A DNA stretch of 64,000 bases. Source: CAVSLM01 sp963728895. GTDB taxonomy: Bacteria; Pseudomonadota; Gammaproteobacteria; JBBQDK01. Numbering within the stretch: position 1 is the stretch's first letter; every line of letters starts with the position of its first letter. The position numbers and the translations under genes are program-made. The stretch covers positions 248,001-312,000 of the forward strand of contig CAVSLM010000001.1 in the NCBI GenBank assembly GCA_963728895.1, in the 5' to 3' direction. Shown one piece after another: positions 57,281 through 64,000 of this stretch. The notes under the pieces are model-generated. The model ran no database searches, had not been told where the DNA came from, and saw only the letters and a list, made by a program, of their open reading frames with translations.

Positions 57281-59671
57281 ATGATCGGGACGCGCGCGAA
57301 TCGGCCATGGAGGCGCCCACCCGGAGCAGGACTGGTTGCAGTGCTCGGCATCGGCGGGGTGCTGCTGGCGGCGTGGTGCTCGTGGGTGTTGTTGCGGCCC
57401 GCCATCGACGCGCGTCTTGCGGCGCGCTTCACGGACCAGGTTCAGCAGTTACTCGAGGAAAGGACGCCGCAGGACCGCGAGGGCGTGCAAGCGGGCCTGC
57501 AGGCGCTATGCCGCACGCACGACGTGCAGGGTGCCGAGCTGCGAGTGGATGACACCCGCTGGTCTGTGGGTGGCAAACCGTCAAATGGCGTCGTGCACAC
57601 CGCCTTCTTCGCTTTCCACCCGGAAGGTCCGGAACAAGCGCTTCGCAGTGCCGAGCTGACGCTCTACCTCACGGCTCTGGCCGATGGCATGGGCGAAAGG
57701 TGGCCCGTGCGGACTTCGGCGGCGCTCGGCCTGGTGCTGGGGCTCGCCCTGTTGCGACAGTGGTGGCGGGACCGGCGGCCGTCCAGGGCGCTGGTGGAGA
57801 TGGCCTACGGCCTCGAGGAGTTTGCGCGCGGCAAGTTGCACACGCGGCTGGATGCGCGACGCGAGGGTGTCTACGGGCATCTTGCGCGCCGGATCAACGA
57901 AGCCCTGGAGAACCTGGTGGCGCGCCAGGAGGAGCTGCATCAGGCGCTGGAGCGGGTACGCGAATCGGAGGTGGCGCTCAGCCGGGAGAAGGAGCGGGCG
58001 GTGGTTGCGCTGCACTGCGTCGGTGAGGGCGTGGTAATCACCGACCATGAAGGGCGGGTCGACTATTTGAATCCGGTCGCAGAACGCCTTACGGGATGCA
58101 CGCTCGACCAGGTTCTGAGGCGCCCCGCGGGCGAGCTCCTGCGTGTGATTGACGAGCTGACCCGTAAAGCGTTTCCCAACCCCGTGGACACCTGTCTGCG
58201 CGACGGACGGGAGGTCGCTCGCACCGATCACCTGGCGCTGGTCCGCGCGGACGGCGAGGAAATTCCCATCGCCGCTTCAGCCGCTCCGATCCGCGACGAC
58301 CCGGGGAAAGTGCTCGGGGCCATCGTGGTGTTCAACGACGTCGGCCACGCCCGCAAGCTTGCGCGCCAGCTTTCTTTTCAGGCGAGCCATGACGCGCTCA
58401 CCGGTCTGTACAACCGGCGCGAGTTCGAGCAGCAGCTGCAGCTTACCATCGACAGCGCCCGCGCCGAGGGTCACCAGCACGCCCTATGCTATCTCGACCT
58501 CGATCAGTTCAAGCTCGTCAACGACACCTGCGGCCACGTAGCGGGTGACGAATTGTTGCGCCAGCTCGGCGTGCTGCTGCACGGCCAGGTGCGTGACAGC
58601 GACGTACTGGCGCGGCTGGGCGGTGATGAGTTCGGAATTCTGCTCAAGTACTGCAGTACGGCGCGCGCCCAGGAGCTTGCTGCAGGAATTCGTGTGCGGG
58701 TCAAGCAGTTTCGCTTCGTCTGGGAGGAGCACAGTTTCGAGGTCGGCGTGAGCATCGGCATCGCCGCGGTCACGGGCGCGGCGCGCAACCTCAACGATGT
58801 GTTGAGTAACGCCGACATGGCCTGTTATGCGGCCAAGGATGCCGGGCGCAACCGCGTGCACGTATTCCAGCCCGACGACAGCGAGCTCGTTCAGCGACGC
58901 GGCGAAATGCGCTGGGTGGCGCGCATCCGCAAGGCGATCGAGGAGGATCGCTTCTGCCTCTACTACCAGCCCATCGTGCCGGTGGCGAATCCCTCAGCGG
59001 CCCAGCACTTCGAAATCCTGGTGCGCCTCATCGACGAGCAGGGTCGGCTGGTGCCGCCCATGGCGTTCATTCCGGCCGCCGAGCGTTACAACCTCATGCC
59101 GGCGCTGGACCGCTGGGTGCTCAGCACGGCGTTGCGCTTCCGGGAGCGCACGCAGGTGCTGCAGCAGGGGGTTCTGGTGATCAACCTTTCCGGGCAGTCG
59201 CTGTGCGACGATCAGTTCCTCGAGTTCGTCGTCGGGGAGCTCGGCGCGTACGATGTGGCGCCGCGTGTGTGCTTCGAAATCACCGAGACCGCGGCCATCG
59301 CCAACCTGCGCCGGGCGGTGCACTTCCTGGACGAGCTCAAGGCGTTGGGCTGTCGCTTTGCGCTGGACGATTTCGGTAGCGGGCTGAGCTCGTTCGCGTA
59401 TCTGAAGAACCTGCAGGTGGACTACCTCAAGGTTGACGGCAGCTTCGTCAAGGATATCGTCGAAGACCCCATAGACCGGGCCATGGTGGAAGCGATCAAC
59501 CAGATCGGGCACGTGATGGGCATCCAGACCATTGCGGAGTTCGTCGAAAGCAGCGCAGTCATGGAAGCCCTGGAGCGGCTGGGTGTGGATTTCGCACAGG
59601 GCTACTGGATCGCGCCGCCGCGCCCGTTGGCCGATCTCGACTCCGACACCCGTACCGCGGATACCGCCTGA
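57281..59671 (+). CDS. Membrane PAS-GGDEF-EAL protein
   Basis: About 796 aa from ATG 57281. Two membrane segments (VAVLGIGGVLLAAWCSWVLL; TSAALGLVLGLALLRQWW) enclose a periplasmic domain of about 100 residues. A HAMP-like/coiled helix, a PAS domain (EGVVITDHEGRVDYLNPVAERLTG), GGDEF (LARLGGDEFGIL, with RDSD inhibitory site) and EAL follow. The EAL signature is FEILVRL: the first metal-binding Glu is kept but Ala is Ile. NLSG, FEITETAA, LDDFGSG, LKVDGSFVKDI and DFAQGYWI are intact, so phosphodiesterase activity is plausible. Likely tunes c-di-GMP in response to an outside signal. Confidence 0.93.
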   Translation: MIGTRANRPWRRPPGAGLVAVLGIGGVLLAAWCSWVLLRPAIDARLAARFTDQVQQLLEERTPQDREGVQAGLQALCRTHDVQGAELRVDDTRWSVGGKPSNGVVHTAFFAFHPEGPEQALRSAELTLYLTALADGMGERWPVRTSAALGLVLGLALLRQWWRDRRPSRALVEMAYGLEEFARGKLHTRLDARREGVYGHLARRINEALENLVARQEELHQALERVRESEVALSREKERAVVALHCVGEGVVITDHEGRVDYLNPVAERLTGCTLDQVLRRPAGELLRVIDELTRKAFPNPVDTCLRDGREVARTDHLALVRADGEEIPIAASAAPIRDDPGKVLGAIVVFNDVGHARKLARQLSFQASHDALTGLYNRREFEQQLQLTIDSARAEGHQHALCYLDLDQFKLVNDTCGHVAGDELLRQLGVLLHGQVRDSDVLARLGGDEFGILLKYCSTARAQELAAGIRVRVKQFRFVWEEHSFEVGVSIGIAAVTGAARNLNDVLSNADMACYAAKDAGRNRVHVFQPDDSELVQRRGEMRWVARIRKAIEEDRFCLYYQPIVPVANPSAAQHFEILVRLIDEQGRLVPPMAFIPAAERYNLMPALDRWVLSTALRFRERTQVLQQGVLVINLSGQSLCDDQFLEFVVGELGAYDVAPRVCFEITETAAIANLRRAVHFLDELKALGCRFALDDFGSGLSSFAYLKNLQVDYLKVDGSFVKDIVEDPIDRAMVEAINQIGHVMGIQTIAEFVESSAVMEALERLGVDFAQGYWIAPPRPLADLDSDTRTADTA

Positions 59672-59683
59672 TCAAGCCCGGCT

Positions 59684-60541
59684 TCAATCCGCATGCAGCT
59701 GATTCGCCGCGTACAGCGTGTTCTGGAGCAGGGTCGCCACGGTCATCGGCCCGACGCCCCCCGGGACCGGGGTGATCCAGGCCGCACGCTCGCGGGCTGC
59801 CTCGTAACCCACATCACCGGTCAGTGAGCCGTCCGCGCGCCGGTTGATTCCCACGTCGATCACCGTCGCTCCGGGCTTGATCCACTCCCCCGGAACGAGA
59901 TTCTCCCTGCCCACGGCCACCACCAGGATGTCTGCACGCGCGACGTGATCCTGCAGGGCGCGCGTGAAGCGATGACAGGTGGTTACCGTCGCCCCCGCCA
60001 GCATCAGCTCCAGGGACATCGGGCGTCCGACGATGTTCGAGGCGCCGACGACCACCGCATCGCGCCACTTGAACGGTTCGCCGGTGTGCTCGAGAAGGGT
60101 CATGATCCCCAGGGGGGTACAGGGACGCAGCAGCGGGCAGCGCAGCACCAGGCGCCCCACGTTGTAGGGATGGAACCCATCGACGTCCTTGTCCGGGCGC
60201 ATGCGCTCGATCACCGTTTCCGGATCGATGTGCGCCGGGAGCGGAAGTTGTACCAGGATGCCGTCGATCTCGGGGTCGGAATTGAGCCGATCGATGAGCG
60301 CCAGCAGCTGCGGCTGCGACGTCGTCGCCGGAAGATCGTAGGATCGGGAGAGAATGCCGGCCTCGACACAGGCGCGGCGTTTGCTGCGTACGTAGACCTG
60401 GGAGGCGGGATCTTCCCCGACCAGGATCACACCGAGGCCGGGCGGACGCAGCCCGCGTGCCCCGCGCCCGGCGACTTCCCGCCGGATGGCGGCCCGGACG
60501 TCGGCGGCGATCTCCTTGCCATCAATGATGCGGGCCGCCAT
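59684..60541 (-). CDS. folD: Methylenetetrahydrofolate dehydrogenase / cyclohydrolase
   Basis: 285 aa. Catalytic Lys in VYVRSKRRACVEAG, DGILVQLPLPAHID, DVDGFHPYNVGRL, and VVGASNIVGRPM for NADP binding. Interconverts methylene-, methenyl- and formyl-tetrahydrofolate. Located after cysS and beside tRNA genes, as in Pseudomonas. Divergent from the tRNA operon. Confidence 0.98.
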   Translation of the reverse strand: MAARIIDGKEIAADVRAAIRREVAGRGARGLRPPGLGVILVGEDPASQVYVRSKRRACVEAGILSRSYDLPATTSQPQLLALIDRLNSDPEIDGILVQLPLPAHIDPETVIERMRPDKDVDGFHPYNVGRLVLRCPLLRPCTPLGIMTLLEHTGEPFKWRDAVVVGASNIVGRPMSLELMLAGATVTTCHRFTRALQDHVARADILVVAVGRENLVPGEWIKPGATVIDVGINRRADGSLTGDVGYEAARERAAWITPVPGGVGPMTVATLLQNTLYAANQLHAD

Positions 60542-60637
60542 GGGCAGATGAGGTTGGGTTTAGTGCCGGTTTCAGGATTGTCGCACGCCGCTGATCACAC
60601 CGACAAGCACGCGCCAACGATGCGTGCGGAGCGCCAA

Positions 60638-60666
60638 TTGACCGGACCAGACACGGCGCGTATCAT
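60638..60666 (+). promoter_or_regulatory. Sigma-70 promoter of the tRNA operon
   Basis: -35 TTGACC (60638-60643), 17-base spacer, -10 TATCAT (60661-60666). A GC-rich discriminator (CGCCTCCCC) follows, the pattern seen in stringently controlled stable-RNA promoters. Transcription would begin near 60673, about 50 bases before tRNA-Pro. Confidence 0.75.
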
Positions 60667-60724
60667 CGCCTCCCCTGTCCGGTAGCGATCGACACACAGG
60701 CGCGCACGGCCACGATCACCTACG

Positions 60725-60801
60725 CGGGGTATAGCGCAGTCTGGTAGCGCGCCTGCTTTGGGAGCTGGATGTCGGGGGTTCGAATCCCTCTACCCCGACC
60801 A
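60725..60801 (+). tRNA. tRNA-Pro (anticodon TGG)
   Basis: 77 bases with encoded CCA. Acceptor CGGGGTA pairs with TACCCCG; anticodon loop TTTGGGA; T-loop GGTTCGAATCC. First of a four-tRNA operon. Confidence 0.97.
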
Positions 60802-60850
60802 AGTCGCGGTAGCACCGAGCCGCGGCACGCGTTCGTCACGATGTCGTCCG

Positions 60851-60927
60851 GCGCCCGTAGCTCAGCTGGATAGAGCATCGGCCTTCTAAGCCGAGGGTCG
60901 CAGGTTCGAGTCCTGCCGGGCGCGCCA
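60851..60927 (+). tRNA. tRNA-Arg (anticodon TCT)
   Basis: 77 bases with encoded CCA. Acceptor GCGCCCG/CGGGCGC; anticodon loop CTTCTAA; T-arm CAGGTTCGAGTCCTG. Confidence 0.97.
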
Positions 60928-60974
60928 AACTGCCCGGTCGGGTAGCCGGCTCGACGGGGACGTCACGGGATGAT

Positions 60975-61051
60975 GGTGAGCGTAGCTCAGTCGGTAGAGC
61001 CCCGGATTGTGGATCCGGTTGTCGTGGGTTCGAGTCCCATCGCTCACCCCA
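60975..61051 (+). tRNA. tRNA-His (anticodon GTG)
   Basis: Acceptor GTGAGCG/CGCTCAC with the extra G at -1 (60975) facing C73, the mark of tRNA-His. Anticodon loop TTGTGGA; encoded CCA at 61049-61051. Confidence 0.97.
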
Positions 61052-61105
61052 CCTTCTGCGTATTGAAAGCGCCGCGGCCACTATGGTTCACTGGTGCTGT
61101 GATTC

Positions 61106-61181
61106 GGGCCGTTAGCTCAGTTGGTAGAGCAGCTGACTCTTAATCAGTAGGTCGTAGGTTCGACCCCTACACGGCCCACCA
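61106..61181 (+). tRNA. tRNA-Lys (anticodon CTT)
   Basis: 76 bases with encoded CCA. Acceptor GGGCCGT/ACGGCCC; anticodon loop CTCTTAA. Last tRNA of the operon. Confidence 0.97.
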
Positions 61182-61602
61182 ATTTTCCAAATCGTAGGGC
61201 GCAGGGCGAATGGTCGTGGCGGCACGCAGGCGCACGGCCAGCGGCTGCGTCTGCATACCGATGGAATTCCACTGCGCCCACCCTGCGGTTCGTATCCCGG
61301 CAGGTGCATCTGCGATGCTCGCGGTCCGTTCGCTGATCGAACGGTGATCAGCAATTGTTATCCGCACCAAGTCGGCGGCCCGGGCACGACAACCTGGGCC
61401 CCGGCGTTCTTCGCCCACGTCGTTGGGGGACTGACAGGGCTTCATACCCGATTGCCAGGCTCGTGCGGATGACGCGAGGGAGGACGCCTTTTCTCGCGAC
61501 GCCGATGCGCGGGTCCCGAATGCGCGCCGAACCTGCGTTGCGCCGCTGCTTCCCGCAGACGGGTCGGTCACCATGTCGATCGCTGTCTCAGGATGATGCG
61601 CA
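61182..61602. other. Non-coding stretch of 421 bp with a hairpin
   Basis: No gene that I can support. CCGTTCG-CTGAT-CGAACGG (61326-61344) is a perfect 7-pair hairpin about 145 bases after tRNA-Lys. With no T-run behind it, its use as a terminator is uncertain. Confidence 0.5.
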
Positions 61603-62260
61603 TTGAATGCGCTCATCAGGCCCTGTCTCGCACTTCTCTTCGGGCTTTTCCTGCTGCCCGCCCTCGCGGGCCGGCCCTCTGGACGGGCGCTACACCGTGG
61701 ATGCCGACCCTGGTTGCACCGTGCGCATCGCAACCGATGCCAACGGAGACCTGCTGTTGACGGCCGAGCAGCCCGGTTCCATCGATATGCCCCGCAATCC
61801 GAGTCTAGAGCCGAAAATGGCTCTCATGATCGGGCGCTTCTTCAACGGTCGCTTTTTGCTACAGCGGGACAGCGGCAAGTACCAGCGCATGTTGGACGGC
61901 GCGGATTACTACCTGGTCCTCGCGCCGGCCGCCAACGGGGTTCGCGTGACCTGGGTGCAGTTCCCGAACCCCGCGCTGTTCGTGCGCGGGTATCGCAAGG
62001 ACATGAAGCTGGTCCGCGCCGCCGCGTCGGGCCCACCGAGCCTGGCGCAGGACCTGGCAGATGCCTCGGGCACACGCGCGATCCACGCCGCAGTCGTGCG
62101 CAAGGGAAGCGATGTCGACGAACTCGTGGAGCTGCTGACCACTGCCGGTGGATGTGAACGCGCCCAACGGAAAGGGCGAGCTGCCCCGCACGCTTTCCAG
62201 CGGCATCAATGTCCCTGGATCCTGCGCAGAGCAGGTGCCAAGAAGACTCTCGACGACTGA
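61603..62260 (+). CDS. Secreted protein with ankyrin-like C-terminus (three frameshifts)
   Basis: About 218 aa once read across phases. Signal peptide NALIRPCLALLFGLFLLPALA (start TTG 61603, AGGA upstream), then a novel domain (PLDGRYTVDADPGCTVRI, FFNGRFLLQRDSGKYQRMLD, YYLVLAPAANGVRVTWVQF). The last part is ankyrin-like: GTRAIHAAVVRKGSDVDELV, ELLTTAG, VDVNAPNGKGELP. Breaks near 61673 (+1), 62149 (+1) and 62236 (-1); the last restores AKKTLDD and the stop at 62258-62260. Not otherwise recognised. The LamG gene begins 14 bases later. Confidence 0.65.
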
Positions 62261-62274
62261 CCACCGGAGCGCCA

Positions 62275-64000
62275 ATGAACAACGTCAACCGAACCTGGGT
62301 GCTGGCAGTGTGTTTGAGCGTGGCCGGTATGCTTGCCTACGCGGCAGAGCAGGTTCCGCTCGAATTCGACGGTCATGCCAGCCTGAGCTACCCGGCCGAC
62401 CCGGTCTTCGAGCTGGGGCCGGAAGGCACGATCGATTTCTGGGTGCGCGCCGGCTGGACGCAGCCGCTGGCGCAGGATGCCTGCGTGGTCGCCAACGGCG
62501 ACAAGTCGACCAGTCGCTACGCCGCCTATCTGACCGGCGATGGTCAGGGCGTGGTGCTGTGGGACGGCGCGCGCTCGGCGGGCGCGGGGTTCAATTTTCT
62601 GGACGGCGAGGCCCACCACGTCGCGATTGCGACCCGCGGGCACGAGTCGAAGTTCTTCGTCGACGGGCGTTGGTCGACGCCAGGCAGATCGGCTACGGCA
62701 ATGCCCGCGCGCTGCCCTTTCACGTGGGTACTTCGGACGGCGGCGCCGAAGGTTTCGTCGGACAGATCCAGAGCCTGCGTCTCTGGAGCACGGCGCTGAG
62801 CGATGCCGATGTGGTGGAAGCGGGCACCTTCAATGGAGAACCGCCGGCGGGCTCGCCGCTGGCGGCTTCGCTACGCGCGTTCTCTGACTTCACCGCGACG
62901 TCGCAGGAGATGGTGGTGCTCGATGCTGCGCCAGCTGCAACAGTTGCCGCATCGAGCGATGCCGGGTCTGCTCCCGGCTCCGGCGCACCGCCACCACCGG
63001 CACAGTCGGCTCCTGCGCCTGCCCCCGTCGACCCCGGCATCCAGATGTGGAACATTCGGGAAGCCAAGGACCGCTGGCGCCAGCCGCCGATCTCGCGCGA
63101 GGTGTTCACCGATTTCCGGCAGGGCGCGATCGACTTCTGGGTCCAATACGATCCGACCTGGGTCGCAGAAGAGACTCATGGCACGCTGGTGGCCTACTCG
63201 AACGGTTACGAGACGGTGTTCGAGGTCGGCATGGCCGCCGGCGGCGATGGCATCGTCATGTCCAATGGCAAGCGTGACGACTACGGCCAGGTAACCGAAC
63301 AGAGCAATATCGTTCCCGCAGACTTCACCGACGGCCTGATCCATCACGTTGCGCTGGTTACCGAGGGCGACTCCACGGACGTGTTCGTCGATGGCCAGCA
63401 ACGCGGAGTGGCCTCGGTCGGCTATGCGCTGGCAGAGGACGCGTCGGGGCCGAAGACCAATCTGCAGCTTTCGATCGGCTCGCTCGATGGGCGCCGTCGC
63501 GTCTTCCAGGGAAAGGTCGGTGGCGTCAGAATCTGGGGCGCGCCGCTTCCGGGCGAGGCGCTGTTCCGCGCCGCGTTTCTGCGTGATAGCGAACTGGCGG
63601 CCGTGCCTTGGGCGGACAGCTTCCTGGTTGCACAGCTGGAGAACGTGGCCGGGCGAACCTCCAAGCCCGCGCTGCGCTTCCTGCCGCCGCTGTACCTCCC
63701 CGCCGGCATCTGGATGGTGCCCACCGAAGCCGAACGCAAGCAGACCAAACCCGGTGCCACGCTCAAGGACATCGACTGGACCTTCCAGCCGCAACGTTAC
63801 GTTCAACTGGTGGTGGCGGCCCCCGACTCGGAGCTCGCACGGTTTGCGGGAGCAGGTGGGGGGTCCGCGGCCCCGGGCAGACCGGATGCGAAGCCGGCTA
63901 CCGCGGTGCCGGCCGCCGGCGGTTCGCCGCTGGCGGTCTCGCGTCCTTCGGAGGCGGCCGCGATCGCTACGGTCCCTGTCCTGGTCTGGCTGGAATTCCA
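62275..64000 (+). CDS. Exported protein with two LamG-like jellyroll domains, partial (one frameshift)
   Basis: Starts ATG 62275 with GGAG 5 bases upstream. Signal peptide (WVLAVCLSVAGMLAYA). First concanavalin/LamG-like domain at about residues 25-190 (LEFDGHASLSYPADP, GTIDFWVRAGW, HHVAIATRGHESKFFVDG, LRLWSTALSDADV). A Pro/Ala-rich linker follows, then a second LamG-like domain (FRQGAIDFWVQYDPTW, HHVALVTEGDSTDVFVDGQQ, VRIWGAPLPGEALF). One base is missing near 62671 (expected GRLVDARQIGYGNA). Frame is open to the window end, so the protein is longer than 575 residues. Likely a surface or periplasmic carbohydrate- or protein-binding factor; partner unknown. Confidence 0.75.

Noticed and set aside
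60836..61081. Leftward frame of 81 codons with a peptide of the type RWGERWDSNPRQPDPQ
   Set aside because: It is the antisense of tRNA-Arg and tRNA-His. Peptides like this are a known artefact of translating tRNA genes.
61112..61354. Leftward frame of 80 codons ending GRTYDLLIKSQLLYQLS
   Set aside because: Antisense of tRNA-Lys; the same well-known artefact.
61167..61733. Leftward 188-codon frame after tRNA-Lys
   Set aside because: It overlaps tRNA-Lys and the start of the secreted gene, with noise-like composition.

Overview
The window is a GC-rich stretch of chromosome from a gammaproteobacterium. The evidence is gene order: leuC-leuD-leuB-asd-fimV-truA-trpF-trpB-trpA-accD-folC-dedD-cvpA-purF-metZ, lpxH-ppi-(aminoacyl-tRNA synthetase)-cysS-folD-tRNA, and queA/tgt-yajC-secD-secF are all arrangements known from Pseudomonas and Chromatiales-type gammaproteobacteria. 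fimV, pilU, a FliK/FlhB-like pair and two GGDEF/EAL proteins suggest a motile, surface-associated, c-di-GMP-using cell. I cannot name the genus. Nearly all of the window is core metabolism; I see no prophage, complete transposase gene, CRISPR array or restriction system.

Layout. 1-1.6 kb: 5' part of a response-regulator GGDEF-EAL gene, leftward. 1.9-4.5 kb: orphan FlhB-C-like and FliK-like genes, and a membrane pentapeptide-repeat protein. 4.4-7.1 kb: the three AmmeMemoRadiSam genes around one divergent promoter region, followed by mog. 7.7-17.2 kb: glycogen cluster (glgB, glgC, a GH57 glucanase, malQ, glgP; no glgA). 17.3-23.2 kb: tRNA-Leu, then a single reading frame encoding QueA fused to Tgt, yajC, secD, secF. 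23.3-26.8 kb: pilU, a small unknown gene, suhB and psd, all leftward. 27.1-31.0 kb: prmB, small gene, hemN, aroC as one operon. 31.2-49.9 kb: an MFS transporter and the leu-asd-fimV-truA-trp-acc-fol-pur-met series. 50.1-52.2 kb: glycerate kinase and a DUF455 ferritin-like protein. 52.3-61.2 kb: lpxH, ppi, gltX, cysS, a second GGDEF-EAL protein, folD and a Pro-Arg-His-Lys tRNA operon with a clear promoter. 61.6-64 kb: two secreted proteins, one ankyrin-like and one with two LamG-like domains that runs off the window.

Two things cut across this layout. First, a short interspersed element (about 157 bp when complete, ends CTAGCCCG...CGGGCTAG) occurs four times. At each copy the TAG stop codon of a neighbouring gene lies inside a CTAG at the element's edge. 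Second, the right half of the window (34.4-62.7 kb) carries about 17 single-base indels in otherwise perfectly conserved genes, including the essential cysS. I read these as sequence errors, not gene decay. None was recognised before 34.4 kb, which bears on whether the queA-tgt fusion is genuine.
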